A stretch of DNA of 64,000 bases, taken from the NCBI RefSeq assembly GCF_006716765.1, contig NZ_VFPO01000001.1, forward strand, positions 4,774,001 through 4,838,000, read 5' to 3'. Of this stretch, positions 1 through 9,132 are shown in pieces. Source of the stretch: Actinomadura hallensis (GTDB lineage: Bacteria; Actinomycetota; Actinomycetes; Streptosporangiales; Streptosporangiaceae). Both the position numbers and the translations under genes were made by a program. A model generated the notes under the pieces. The model was not told where the DNA came from, ran no database searches, and saw only the letters and a program-made list of their open reading frames with translations. Position 1 is the stretch's first letter. Each line of letters opens with the position of its first letter.

Positions 1-125
1 CCGCTCAGCCCGGAGAGCGCGGTGGCGCAGGCGGCCACGCCGAGCAGGATGACGACGACGAAGTAGATCCACAACGGGGACCCGCGGCGCGGCGGCGTGT
101 CCCTGGTGTTGTTCGGGTCCTTCAT
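1..125 (-). CDS. Partial membrane protein (N-terminus only)
   Basis: The first 41 residues of a protein that runs off the window edge are visible. It starts at an ATG, has a short polar, proline- and arginine-rich head (MKDPNNTRDTPPRRG) and then one hydrophobic segment from about residue 17 to 40, so the N-terminus is probably a membrane anchor. In Streptomyces the gene next to ligA on this side is a membrane GGDEF/EAL protein, and this could be its equivalent, but no catalytic region is visible here and the function stays open. Confidence 0.55.
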   Translation of the reverse strand, partial: MKDPNNTRDTPPRRGSPLWIYFVVVILLGVAACATALSGLS

Positions 126-382
126 CACATCCTCGGGGGGTTCGGGGGGCCGTTCCCCCGGCACCGGGACGTCCCCGACCTCGGGGGACGCCCCCCGGGC
201 GCAACGTCCGGAGATTCAGGTGTAGGTCGTGATGAGGAGGAGAGTACGACCTTCGCTCAACTTCGCGAAACCGATTGCGTACGTTGCGTTATGCCCATTC
301 CGTACCCACCCCTCACCGTTGGGTAGCTGGAGTGTACCCCTGAGTAACGCAAACCTGTGGGAAGTATCGCGAACACCCGGCG

Positions 383-2545
383 TTACCCCGCCGGGCTGAC
401 CGCCGCGCTCCTGGCCGCATCCGGCCCTTCGGCCAGCAGGACGCGGAAACCCTCCTCATCCAGGACCGGAACGCCCAGTTTGACGGCCTTGTCGTACTTC
501 GACCCGGGCTTGTCGCCCGCCACGACGAAACTCGTCTTCTTGGACACCGATCCGGACACCTTGCCGCCGCGCCGCTGGACCTCCTCGGTGGCCGAGTCGC
601 GGCTGTAGTCCTCCAGCGACCCGGTGATCACCACGCTGACGCCCTCCAGCGGGCGCGGGCCCGAGGGCCCCTCGTCCTCCATCCGGACGCCCGCGGCCCG
701 CCACTTCTCGACGATCTCGCGGTGCCAGTCCACCTCGAACCACGCCTTGATCGACGCGGCGATCGTCGGCCCGATCCCGTCGACCGCGGCCAGCTCCTCC
801 TCCGAGGCGTTGGCGATCGCGTCCATCGAGCGCATCTCCCGCGCCAGGTCGCGCGCGGCCGACGGCCCCACGTGCCGGATGGACAGCGCGACCAGCACCC
901 GCCACAGCGGCTGCCTCTTCGCCTTCTCCAGTTCGTCGAAGAGGATCTCGACGGTCTTCTTCGGCTCGCCGTCCTTGTTGGCGAAGAACGACACCACCTT
1001 GGGCTCGCCGGTCTTCGGGTCGGTCTTGACCGTGCCCGTCCGCGGGTCGAGGACGAGGCTGCGGATCGGGAGGAGCTGGTCGACGGTCAGGTGGAACAGG
1101 TCGCCCTCGTTCTTGACCGGCGGCTCGGCGGGCTCCAGCGGCTGGGTGAGCGCCGTCGCCCCCACGTAGCCGAGGGCCTCGATGTCCAGCGCGTTGCGGC
1201 TCGCCACGAAGAACAGCCGCTCGCGCAGCTGACCCGGGCAGTATTGCGCGTTCGGGCACCGGATGTCGGCGGCGCCCTCCTTCTCGTACGCCAGCTCCGT
1301 GCCGCACTCGGGGCAGTGCGTGGGCATCTCGAACTCGCGCTCGGTCCCGTCCCGCAGCGCGACCACCGGCGCGACGATCTCGGGGATCACGTCGCCGGCC
1401 TTGCGCAGCACGACGGTGTCGCCGATCAGCACGCCCTTGCGCTTGACCTCGCCCGCGTTGTGCAGCGTGGCGCGCTCGACGGTCGACCCGGCGACCTTGA
1501 CCGGTTCCATCACGCCGTAGGGGGTGACGCGCCCAGTGCGGCCCACGCCGACCTTGATGTCGAGGAGCTTGGTGTTGACCTCCTCCGGCGGGTACTTCCA
1601 CGCGATCGCCCACCGCGGCGCCCGGCTGGTCGACCCGAGCCGGCGCTGCAGCGCGAACTGGTCGACCTTGACGACCACACCGTCGATCTCGTAGGGGGTG
1701 CCGTGCCGGTTCTCCCCGTACTCGGCGATGTACTCGCGGACGGCGTCCATCCCGTCGACGACCTTGTAGTGGTCGCTGACCGGCAGCCCCCAGCTCCGCA
1801 TGAGCTCGTAGGTCTCGGACTGGCTCTTCGGCTGCGCCCCGCCGCGCCACGCGCCGAACCCGTGGACCAGCATGCCGAGCGGCCGCTGCGCCGTGACCCG
1901 CGGGTCCTTCTGCCGCAGCGACCCCGCGGCGGCGTTGCGGGGGTTGGCGAACGGCTCCTTCCCTGCCTCGACCTGGGCGGCGTTGACCTGCTCGAAGCCC
2001 TCGACCGGGAGGAAGACCTCGCCGCGGACCTCCAGCACCTCCGGCCAGCCCTCGCCCTTGAGCCGGTGCGGGACGTCGGCGATGGTGCGGACGTTGTTGG
2101 TGACGTCCTCGCCGGTGCGGCCGTCGCCGCGGGTGACGCCGCGCACCAGCCGCCCGTTCTCGTAGGTGAGCGCGATGGCCAGCCCGTCGATCTTCAGCTC
2201 GCACAGGTACCCGGCGACCTCGCCGACCTCCTTGACGACGCGCTCGTCCCAGGCGATGAGCTCGTCGACGGTCATGGCGTTGTCGAGGCTCTGCATCCGC
2301 TCGAGGTGCGGGACGGTCGCGAAGTCGGTGATGATCGGCGCGCCGACCCGCTGCGTCGGCGAGTCGGGGGTGACGAGTTCCGGGTACCGCTCCTCGAGCT
2401 CCTTGAGCTCGCGCATGAGCCGGTCGTACTCGGCGTCGCTGAGCGTCGGCCGGTCGAGGACGTAGTAGCGGTAGTTGGCTTCGTCGATCTCCCGGCTCAG
2501 CTCGAGATGCCGTTGCCTCGCCTCGGAGGGAACACCGTCGCTCAT
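383..2545 (-). CDS. ligA: NAD+-dependent DNA ligase LigA
   Basis: It seals nicks in duplex DNA with NAD+ as AMP donor, acting at Okazaki fragments and in repair. The product is 720 residues with the full family layout: an N-terminal Ia region (NYRYYVLDRP), the adenylation motif CELKIDGLAIAL with the AMP-accepting lysine near residue 118, an OB fold, a four-cysteine zinc site (CPECG...CPNAQYC), helix-hairpin-helix repeats, and a C-terminal BRCT domain (from GVSVVITGSL to GFRVLL). The chosen ATG lies 8 bases after GGAGG; ATG, AUG-like and TTG codons up to position 2569 are possible alternatives but are badly spaced. It sits with mnmA and a MetE-like gene on the same strand, an order also seen in Streptomyces. 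Confidence 0.97.
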   Translation of the reverse strand: MSDGVPSEARQRHLELSREIDEANYRYYVLDRPTLSDAEYDRLMRELKELEERYPELVTPDSPTQRVGAPIITDFATVPHLERMQSLDNAMTVDELIAWDERVVKEVGEVAGYLCELKIDGLAIALTYENGRLVRGVTRGDGRTGEDVTNNVRTIADVPHRLKGEGWPEVLEVRGEVFLPVEGFEQVNAAQVEAGKEPFANPRNAAAGSLRQKDPRVTAQRPLGMLVHGFGAWRGGAQPKSQSETYELMRSWGLPVSDHYKVVDGMDAVREYIAEYGENRHGTPYEIDGVVVKVDQFALQRRLGSTSRAPRWAIAWKYPPEEVNTKLLDIKVGVGRTGRVTPYGVMEPVKVAGSTVERATLHNAGEVKRKGVLIGDTVVLRKAGDVIPEIVAPVVALRDGTEREFEMPTHCPECGTELAYEKEGAADIRCPNAQYCPGQLRERLFFVASRNALDIEALGYVGATALTQPLEPAEPPVKNEGDLFHLTVDQLLPIRSLVLDPRTGTVKTDPKTGEPKVVSFFANKDGEPKKTVEILFDELEKAKRQPLWRVLVALSIRHVGPSAARDLAREMRSMDAIANASEEELAAVDGIGPTIAASIKAWFEVDWHREIVEKWRAAGVRMEDEGPSGPRPLEGVSVVITGSLEDYSRDSATEEVQRRGGKVSGSVSKKTSFVVAGDKPGSKYDKAVKLGVPVLDEEGFRVLLAEGPDAARSAAVSPAG

Positions 2546-2624
2546 GCTCATGCCCTCCATTGTCGTCAACGCCTACGACAATACGTGCACGCCACACCCG
2601 GTGACCGGGCCGCTCCGAGCAGCG

Positions 2625-3626
2625 TCACTCCGCCGCTTCGAACAGCATCCTCGCGGTGTCGCGGCAGCGCTTGAGGGCGTCGCGGACGTGGCGCGGGGAG
2701 GCGCCCGCCATCCCGCACGCGGGCGTGATCACGACCTGCTCCGCCAGCCGCGCGGGCGGGAAGCCGAGCCGCCGCCACAGCTCCCGCACCGGCTCCGCCG
2801 TCGCCCGGAGGGACGGCAGTGCGGCGTCGGTGGCGGGCACGGCCCCGAGGAACAGCGCCGTCCCGGCGTCGATCGTCTCGCCGACCGCGTCGTCGTCGCG
2901 TTTCGAAACGAGGCTCAGGTCGACCGAGAGCGCTTGCGCGCCCGCCCCGCGAAGCAGGGCGTAGGGGACGTTCCGGGCGCAGCAGTGCACGATCGGGTAC
3001 GCCCCGGCCGCCTCGATCACGCTGCGGAGCGCGGCCTCGGCGACGGGCTCCTCGACCGCCCGCAGCCGGGAGAACCCGCTGGCGGTCGGGACCGTCCCGG
3101 CGAGCACCGACGGCAGGCCGGGCTCGTCGATCTGGAGCAGGACCTCCGCGGCGGGCAGACGGCGGCGGACCTCGGCGACGTGCGCGGCGACGCCCTCGGC
3201 GAGCGAGGCCGTCAGGTCGCGGACGGCGCCGGGGTCCCGCAGCGCCCGCTCGCCGCTGCGCAGCTCGATCGTGGCGGCCAGCGTCCACGGCCCGCAGACC
3301 TGGATCTTGAACGGGCCGTCGTGGGCGCCCGCGAGCTCCTCCAGGGCGTCCAGGTCCCGGGCGAGGTGATCGAGGGAACGGCGCGTGTCGCGGCCGGGGC
3401 GGTCGGAGAACCGCCACCCCGACGGCTCCAGGTGCACCGGCAGGTCGATCAGCAGCCCGGCCGTCCGGCCGGTCAGGTCGGCGCCGGGGCCCCGGGCGGG
3501 CAGCTCCGGCAGGTGGGGCAGTTTTGGCAGCTCGCCGAGGACGATCCGCAGCGCCTCCCGCGGATCGTCACCGGGATACGACCCGACCCCCGTCGCCGTC
3601 CCGGCCTGCCACGGATAGCTCGTCAC
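2625..3626 (-). CDS. MetE-like (cobalamin-independent methionine synthase C-terminal-like) protein
   Basis: A 333-residue protein of the UROD/MetE-like TIM-barrel family, starting at GTG. It has candidate zinc ligands of that family in VHCCARN and in ITPACGMAG, and an N-terminal GVGSYPGDDPREA. It is less than half the length of true MetE and lacks the N-terminal duplicated barrel, so it is unlikely to be the housekeeping methionine synthase. A related gene lies between mnmA and ligA in other actinomycetes, where it is usually called methionine synthase. The methyl acceptor and donor cannot be read from the sequence. Confidence 0.8.
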   Translation of the reverse strand: MTSYPWQAGTATGVGSYPGDDPREALRIVLGELPKLPHLPELPARGPGADLTGRTAGLLIDLPVHLEPSGWRFSDRPGRDTRRSLDHLARDLDALEELAGAHDGPFKIQVCGPWTLAATIELRSGERALRDPGAVRDLTASLAEGVAAHVAEVRRRLPAAEVLLQIDEPGLPSVLAGTVPTASGFSRLRAVEEPVAEAALRSVIEAAGAYPIVHCCARNVPYALLRGAGAQALSVDLSLVSKRDDDAVGETIDAGTALFLGAVPATDAALPSLRATAEPVRELWRRLGFPPARLAEQVVITPACGMAGASPRHVRDALKRCRDTARMLFEAAE

Positions 3627-3704
3627 ACGCCGAACCCTACCGGCGCGCCGGGCGCCCCGAACCCGCAGGCCGCCCGGCCCGCGCCCGTCGGCGGGCCGGG
3701 CCGG

Positions 3705-4532
3705 TCACGCCCCCGGCAGCAGCCCGGCGAACCGGTCCAGGATGCGGTGCGTCTCGTCCTCGGGAACGGTCTTCAGCCCGAACAGCACCTCGTCGACGCC
3801 CGCGGCCTCGAGCTCGGACACGACCTCCGCCTTCGCCGGCACGCTGAACATCGTCACCCGCACCCGGCGCCCCGCGCGCTCCCGCAGCTCGGCGATCTGT
3901 CCCGCCAGCTCGTCGGTGCCGCGCCCGTAGATCGGCATCCACCCGTCGCCGTACTCCACGACCCGGTCGAACGTCGTCGGCCCGGCCCCGCCGATCATGA
4001 CGGGCGGGTGGGGGTCCTGGACGGGCTTGGGGTAGAGGTACACGGGGTCGAAGTCGACGAACTCGCCGTGGAACTCCGCCTCGTCCTTGGTCCACAGCTC
4101 CTTGACGGCGAGGACGCGTTCGCGCAGCAGCCGCATCCGGGTCCGCGGGTCGGTGCCGTGGTTGCGCATCTCCTCGCGGTTCCAGCCCGCGCCGACGCCG
4201 AGCACGGCGCGCCCGCCGGAGACCAGGTCGAGGGAGGCGACCTCCTTGGCCAGCAGGATCGGGTCGCGCTGGACGACCAGCGCGATGCCGGTGCCGACGC
4301 GCAGCCGCTCGGTGACGGTGGCGGCGGCGGTCAGCGCGACGAAGGGGTCGAGCGTCCGGTAGTACGGCCGCGGCAGCTCTCCCCCGCCGGGCCACGGCGA
4401 CTCCCGCTTGACCGGGATGTGCGTGTGCTCCGCCAGGAACAGCGACCCGAAACCGCGCTCCTCCAGGGCCCGCCCCAGCGCCGCCGGCGCGATCCCGTCA
4501 TCGGTCACGAACGTCGAAACACCGAATTCCAC
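3705..4532 (-). CDS. LLM-class flavin/F420-dependent oxidoreductase
   Basis: A 275-residue single-domain bacterial luciferase-like TIM barrel. Family signatures are the N-terminal FGSLFLAEHTHIP, the central LRVGTGIALVVQRDP, GGRAVLGVGAGWNREE, and the HPPVMIGG strand followed by EYGDGWMPI. The small, C-terminally compact form fits the Rv2161c-like F420 subgroup, which is common in actinomycetes. The GTG start lies 6 bases after GGAGG. F420 rather than FMN use is inferred from the subgroup; the substrate is unknown. The gene is transcribed with the flanking minus-strand genes but has its own gaps of about 70-80 bases. Confidence 0.85.
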   Translation of the reverse strand: MEFGVSTFVTDDGIAPAALGRALEERGFGSLFLAEHTHIPVKRESPWPGGGELPRPYYRTLDPFVALTAAATVTERLRVGTGIALVVQRDPILLAKEVASLDLVSGGRAVLGVGAGWNREEMRNHGTDPRTRMRLLRERVLAVKELWTKDEAEFHGEFVDFDPVYLYPKPVQDPHPPVMIGGAGPTTFDRVVEYGDGWMPIYGRGTDELAGQIAELRERAGRRVRVTMFSVPAKAEVVSELEAAGVDEVLFGLKTVPEDETHRILDRFAGLLPGA

Positions 4533-4601
4533 TGCACGCCTCCATGTTCGGTCTACGCGACCATAAGGCAGCCGCTCCCGGCTTGATTCCCCGGCCCGGG
4601 A

Positions 4602-5678
4602 TCAGGCCGGAACGCGGGCGGTGTCCGCGATCGTGGCGGAGGCGAGGACCCGGTCGCCGTCGTACAGGACGGCCGCCTGGCCGGGCGCCACACCCCGCGC
4701 CGGCCTGTCCAGGCGGACGCGCAGGCCGTCGCCGTCCGCCTCGGCCGTGCAGCCGTACACCTCGCCGTGCGCGCGGAGCTGCACCTCGCACGCGAACGGG
4801 CCGCTCCTGGGCTCGCTGAGCCACACCGGGCGCTCGCCGACGATCTCCGTCACGTCCAGCGCCTCGCGCGGCCCCACGGTCACCGTGTTGGTCACCGGCG
4901 AGATGTCCAGGACGTAGCGGGGGCGCCCGTCGGGCGCCGGGGTGCCGAGGCGCAGCCCCCTGCGCTGGCCGATCGTGTAGGCGTAGGCGCCGTCGTGCTC
5001 GCCGACCTCGTTGCCGTCGGTGTCGACGATCGGGCCCGGCGCCGTGCCCAGCCGGTCGGCCAGGAAGCGCCGGGTGTCGCCGTCCGCGATGAAGCAGATG
5101 TCGTGGCTGTCGGGCTTGTCGGCCACCTGGAGCCCCCGGCGCTCCGCCTCCCGCCGGATGTCGGCCTTGGAGGTGTCGCCGAGCGGGAACATCGCGTGGG
5201 CGAGCTGCTCGGGCGTGCACACGGCCAGCACGTACGACTGGTCCTTGCCCGCGTCGACTCCGCGCCGCAGGACCCCGTCCTCCAGCCGCGCGTAGTGGCC
5301 GGTGCAGACCGCGTCGAAGCCGAGCGCCATCGCGCGGTCCAGCAGCGCGGAGAACTTGATCTTCTCGTTGCAGCGCAGGCAGGGGTTCGGGGTGCGGCCC
5401 GCCGCGTACTCGCTGACGAAGTCCTCCACGACGTCGCGGTGGAAGCGTTCGGCGAGGTCCCAGACGTAGAACGGGATGCCGATCACGTCGGCGGCGCGGC
5501 GCGCGTCCCTGGAGTCCTCCAGGGTGCAGCATCCCCGCGCCCCCGTCCGGTACGACCGGGGGTTGCTGGACAGGGCCATGTGGACGCCGGTGACGTCGTG
5601 CCCGGCCTCGGCGGCGCGGGCGGCCGCCACGGCGGAGTCGACGCCGCCGGACATGGCGGCGAGTACGCGCAGAGTCAT
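4602..5678 (-). CDS. mnmA: tRNA-specific 2-thiouridylase MnmA
   Basis: It activates U34 of tRNA-Lys, -Glu and -Gln with ATP and inserts sulfur to make 2-thiouridine. The 358-residue product has the PP-loop SGGVDS (residues 10-15), the first catalytic cysteine in TPNPCLRC (C100) and the persulfide-accepting cysteine in DSHDICFI (C194), then the C-terminal beta-barrel. The ATG was chosen because the PP-loop must lie close to the N-terminus; upstream codons in frame encode nothing family-like. A cysteine desulfurase lies about 2 kb upstream on the same strand, separated by a plus-strand gene and a DUF1206 gene, and is the likely sulfur source. Confidence 0.96.
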   Translation of the reverse strand: MTLRVLAAMSGGVDSAVAAARAAEAGHDVTGVHMALSSNPRSYRTGARGCCTLEDSRDARRAADVIGIPFYVWDLAERFHRDVVEDFVSEYAAGRTPNPCLRCNEKIKFSALLDRAMALGFDAVCTGHYARLEDGVLRRGVDAGKDQSYVLAVCTPEQLAHAMFPLGDTSKADIRREAERRGLQVADKPDSHDICFIADGDTRRFLADRLGTAPGPIVDTDGNEVGEHDGAYAYTIGQRRGLRLGTPAPDGRPRYVLDISPVTNTVTVGPREALDVTEIVGERPVWLSEPRSGPFACEVQLRAHGEVYGCTAEADGDGLRVRLDRPARGVAPGQAAVLYDGDRVLASATIADTARVPA

Positions 5679-5729
5679 GGTCCTTCGAGCGTACGCGGCG
5701 TGGCCCGGTACCCCGAACTCGTTTACGCG

Positions 5730-5735
5730 TACGAT
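5730..5735 (+). promoter_or_regulatory. Candidate -10 element TACGAT for the DUF695 gene
   Basis: TACGAT lies 10 bases upstream of the ATG at 5746, which would place transcription start at or within a few bases of the start codon and make a leaderless mRNA. No Shine-Dalgarno sequence precedes that ATG, which agrees. The matching -35 region is weak (GGTACC), so the call is tentative. Confidence 0.35.
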
Positions 5736-5745
5736 TGGGGCCGCT

Positions 5746-6822
5746 ATGGGAATCTTCCGTCGTCCGCGCGAGGCGTCACCGGTGACGCCGCCCGCGATCA
5801 GCGAGTTCTGGGCGTGGTGGGCGCAGGCCCGCCCGACGATCGAGGCGTCGCTGGCCGCCGGGCCCGACCAGCCCGAGCCCGAGACACCGGGCGAGGGACT
5901 GTCGGCGGAGGCGATCGAGGAGCTGTCCCGGCGCGTCCACAAGATCCATCCCGGGCTGCAGTGGGAGATCGGCGGCGCCGAGGACCGGGCGCCCTCCCTG
6001 ACCGTGACCGGCGGGGGCGATCCCGAGCTGCGGGGGCTGACCGAGCGCTGGGCGCGGTCCGCGCCGTCCGGCTCCGCCGCGGGCGGGTGGAGCTTCCATC
6101 CCGCGCGGCAGCCCGACCCGGAGATGCTCACGCAGAACCTCGTCCTGGGCGACCACGAGTTCGACCTGGAGTACGTCCGGCTCGGCATGCGCGCCGACAC
6201 CGACCGGGCCCGCGTGCACGTCACCGTCTACCACCCCGACTTCCTCTTCGTCTCCGAGGAGCAGCGGCTCCAGGTGGCGCTGAACGTCCTGAACTGGGCC
6301 CTCGGGGAGGACGACGTCGCACGCTGGATCGGCGAGGTGGCCATCGCCACGGAGGCGCCGATCGACGCGCTGCCCCCGTCGATGCTGTCCGCGGTGGTCG
6401 AGCAGGTCGCCGAGCCGTTCGCCGAGCCCGTCTGGCTGACCGGCGAGGGCCGCACGCCTCGCGGGCATCCCGCCCGGCTGGGCGCCCGGTTCCCGCTGCA
6501 CCGCCAGGACTACCCGCTCTGCGACCTGCACGTGGCGGTCACCGTCCCGTACGCCCACAGCAACCCCGACCGGCTGCCGGTCGAGCCGTCGGCGAGCGCG
6601 CTGCGCGACTTCGAGAAGAAGCTCGCCAGGCTCGGCGACCGCGCCGTCCTCGCGGTCCGCGAGACCGGCGACGGGCTGCGCGTCTTCCACCTGTACGCCG
6701 ACCCGGACTCCGGGGTCGTCTCCGAGCTCGACCAGCTCGCCGCCGGCTGGCCCGAGGGCAAGGCCAAGGTCGCCTCGACCAGCGACCCCGGCTGGCGCGC
6801 CCTGACGCCCTACCAGCCCTGA
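5746..6822 (+). CDS. DUF695-domain-like hypothetical protein
   Basis: A 358-residue cytoplasmic protein with no signal peptide or membrane segment. It opens with MGIFRRP and a proline-rich stretch, then a mixed alpha/beta region containing IHPGLQWEIGG and later EFDLEYVRLGMRAD. The C-terminal quarter (FEKKLARLGDRAVLAVRETG) resembles the DUF695 family found in many actinomycetes next to mnmA. The biochemical role is unknown. It diverges from mnmA over a gap of only 67 bases and probably shares a bidirectional promoter region with it. The assignment to DUF695 is from memory of the family, not from a search. Confidence 0.75.
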   Translation: MGIFRRPREASPVTPPAISEFWAWWAQARPTIEASLAAGPDQPEPETPGEGLSAEAIEELSRRVHKIHPGLQWEIGGAEDRAPSLTVTGGGDPELRGLTERWARSAPSGSAAGGWSFHPARQPDPEMLTQNLVLGDHEFDLEYVRLGMRADTDRARVHVTVYHPDFLFVSEEQRLQVALNVLNWALGEDDVARWIGEVAIATEAPIDALPPSMLSAVVEQVAEPFAEPVWLTGEGRTPRGHPARLGARFPLHRQDYPLCDLHVAVTVPYAHSNPDRLPVEPSASALRDFEKKLARLGDRAVLAVRETGDGLRVFHLYADPDSGVVSELDQLAAGWPEGKAKVASTSDPGWRALTPYQP

Positions 6823-6858
6823 GCGCGGGCGCCCGGACGTCCTGGGACCGGAACGTCC

Positions 6859-7704
6859 CTAGGAGCCGTGCCGCGAGGCGTCCACCTTGCGCCAGCGCGC
6901 CTCGCAGAACGAGTAGAGGCCGAAGACGAGCAGGCCCGCGGCCACGGCGGGCAGCCCCCACGCGCCGGCGGGGGTGTCGGCGAACTCGCGGAGCGTCCCG
7001 TCCAGCCCCTTCGCCTCGTCCGGCTGGAACGTGACGGCCGCGTAGGCGAGGAACGCCCCGACGCCCAGGCCGATGAGCCCGCGGGCGGCGCCGCCGGTGA
7101 TCCCGAACGGCTGCACGAAGCGGCGGGCGGCCCGGCTCATCCGGGCGGTGTCCAGCTCGTCCAGGAAGTCCCGGCGGACGGCGTGGACGACGACCGCCCC
7201 GCCCCACACCAGGAAGCCCGCGGCGACGGCCAGGACGAGCCAGCGGCCTCCTGGCTCGGCCATCGCCCGCGCGGTGTACGTCTTCGACTGCTGGTCGGTC
7301 GACGCGCCCTCGTGGCCGAGGAGGAAGCCCACGGTCCCCGCGGCGCCGGCCGCGTAGACGACGCTGCGGGCGGCCGACCCGAGCCGCTCGTGGAACCTGT
7401 GCCCGTCCGGCACGGGCCGCCCGTAGAGGACCTCGGCGAGCTGCCAGGCGGCGAGGGCGGCGAACCCCGCCGCGACCAGCCACAGGACGACCGTGCCGCC
7501 GGGTCCGTCCGCGACCGCCTGGAGGGCTCCCTTGCGCTCGGCCTCCCGACCGCTCCCCCCGAACGCGATGCGGAGTGCGAGCCAGCCGATGAGCAGGTAG
7601 ATCAGGCCGCGGGCGACCAGGCCCACGCGGGACACGCGGTGGAACCAGGGGTGCCCGGCGGCCTTCCGGCCCGCCCGCATCACGTCGCCGTCCATCGCCG
7701 TCAT
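6859..7704 (-). CDS. DUF1206 integral membrane protein
   Basis: A 281-residue membrane protein with about six hydrophobic segments arranged as three similar two-helix repeats, the pattern of DUF1206 proteins. Repeat starts are visible as RVGLVARGLIYLLIGWLAL, LGSAARSVVYAAGAAG and ITGGAARGLIGLGVGAFLA. The ATG at 7704 was chosen because GAGGAAGG stands 7-9 bases before it; an in-frame ATG at 7731 would add nine residues. The function is unknown. It lies between mnmA and the cysteine desulfurase gene. Confidence 0.85.
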   Translation of the reverse strand: MTAMDGDVMRAGRKAAGHPWFHRVSRVGLVARGLIYLLIGWLALRIAFGGSGREAERKGALQAVADGPGGTVVLWLVAAGFAALAAWQLAEVLYGRPVPDGHRFHERLGSAARSVVYAAGAAGTVGFLLGHEGASTDQQSKTYTARAMAEPGGRWLVLAVAAGFLVWGGAVVVHAVRRDFLDELDTARMSRAARRFVQPFGITGGAARGLIGLGVGAFLAYAAVTFQPDEAKGLDGTLREFADTPAGAWGLPAVAAGLLVFGLYSFCEARWRKVDASRHGS

Positions 7705-7765
7705 GGCGCCGCCTTCCTCATGGGACGGCAACGCTGTCCCCGTTCAAGGGACGGTCAAACGCGGG

Positions 7766-8944
7766 TCAGCCGAGACCGGCGCGGCGCGCGCGCTCCACGA
7801 CCGGGCCGATGGCCTCGGCGAGGGCCTTCACGTCGGCCTCGGTGGAGGTGTGGCCGAGGCTGAAGCGCAGGGAGCCGCGGGCCCGTTCCGCCCCGGTCCC
7901 CATGGCCATGAGCACGTGGCTGGGCTGCGAGACGCCCGCCGAGCACGCCGAGCCGGTGGAGCAGGCGATGCCGCGGGCGTCCAGCAGCATGAGCAGCGCG
8001 TCGCCCTCGCAGCCGGGGAAGGAGAAGTGCGCGTTGCCGGGCAGCCGGTCGACGGGGTCGCCGTTCAGGATCGCGTCGGGCACCGCCGTCCGGACGGCCT
8101 CGATCAGCCGGTCGCGCAGCTCGGCGAGGCGCCGCGCCTCGGCCTCCCGCTCCGCGACCGCCGCCTGGACGGCGGCGGCGAACCCGGCGATCGCGGGGGC
8201 GTCGAGCGTCCCCGACCGGACCTCGCGCTCCTGGCCGCCGCCGTGCATCAGCGGCACCGGGTCGAGGAAGACGGGCTCCTTCGGCTTGGCCAGCAGCAGG
8301 GCGCCGACGCCGAGGGGCCCGCCGAGCTTGTGGCCGGTGAGGGTGAGCGCCTGCGCGCCGCTCGCGGCGAACCCGACGGGCAGCGTCGCGGCGGCCTGGA
8401 CGGCGTCGGTGTGCAGCGGGACGCCGCGCTCGCGGGCTATCGCGGCCAGCTCGGCGACGGGCTGGACGGTGCCGACCTCGTTGTTGGCCCACATCACGGT
8501 GACGAGCGCCACGTCGTCCCCGGAGCCCAGGACCTCGCGCAGCGCGTCCGGGTGGACGCGCCCGCGCTCGTCCACCGGGATCCAGTCGACCCGCGCGCCG
8601 TCGTGGTCGGCGAGCCACTGCACGGCGTCGAGGACCGCGTGGTGCTCGACCGCGCTCGCCAGGATGCGGTCGCGGGCCGGGTCGGCGGCGCGGCGGGCCC
8701 AGTAGATGCCCTTGACGGCGAGGTTGTCGGCCTCGGTGCCCCCGGAGGTGAACACCACCTCGCTCGGGCGGGCGCCGAACGCCTCGGCGATGATCTCGCG
8801 GGACTCCTCGACGGCCCGGCGGGCGCGCCGGCCCACCGCGTGCAGCGACGAGGGGTTCCCGAGCTCGCGCAGCCGCTCGGTCATCGCCTCGATCGCCTCG
8901 GGCAGCATCGGGGTCGTCGCCGCATGGTCGAGGTAGGTCACCAC
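7766..8944 (-). CDS. Cysteine desulfurase (IscS/NifS-type)
   Basis: A PLP enzyme that takes sulfur from L-cysteine and passes a persulfide to acceptors such as MnmA and Fe-S scaffolds. Family motifs are the N-terminal TYLDHAATTP, the SGGTEADNLA loop, the PLP lysine in LTGHKLGGPLGVGALLL, and the active cysteine loop ACSTGSACSAG. The length, about 392 residues, is normal. The start is a GTG GTG pair at 8944/8941, chosen because family members begin immediately before TYLDHAATT; no good Shine-Dalgarno is visible, and GTG at 8962 is a further option. Nearness to mnmA suggests a tRNA-thiolation role, which is inference. Confidence 0.93.
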   Translation of the reverse strand: MVTYLDHAATTPMLPEAIEAMTERLRELGNPSSLHAVGRRARRAVEESREIIAEAFGARPSEVVFTSGGTEADNLAVKGIYWARRAADPARDRILASAVEHHAVLDAVQWLADHDGARVDWIPVDERGRVHPDALREVLGSGDDVALVTVMWANNEVGTVQPVAELAAIARERGVPLHTDAVQAAATLPVGFAASGAQALTLTGHKLGGPLGVGALLLAKPKEPVFLDPVPLMHGGGQEREVRSGTLDAPAIAGFAAAVQAAVAEREAEARRLAELRDRLIEAVRTAVPDAILNGDPVDRLPGNAHFSFPGCEGDALLMLLDARGIACSTGSACSAGVSQPSHVLMAMGTGAERARGSLRFSLGHTSTEADVKALAEAIGPVVERARRAGLG

Positions 8945-9101
8945 GGGGTCAACAGTATCCACGGCGCCGCTGTTCCCTTCGGTTGCCCGCGCCGTAGCGG
9001 GCCGCGCGGGCGTCCGGCCGGGGGCTCGGGGAGGCCCGCGCACACGCGGGAACGGGCGGGAGCACGCGGGAATGGCGCGGGTGGGCGGCGTGTTGGCCAT
9101 A

Positions 9102-9121
9102 TGTACCGTCCGGCCGGTACA
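9102..9121. promoter_or_regulatory. Palindromic operator upstream of tetR
   Basis: TGTACCG-N6-CGGTACA forms a nearly perfect 20-base palindrome (one mismatched inner pair) ending 11 bases before the tetR start codon. Size, symmetry and place are typical of TetR self-operators. It probably also covers the tetR promoter. Confidence 0.7.
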
Positions 9122-9132
9122 GTCGAACGGTC

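Noticed and set aside
722..2674. Long plus-strand open frame across ligA
   Set aside because: Antisense shadow of ligA in a GC-rich genome; composition is Arg/Asp/Leu-rich without motifs.
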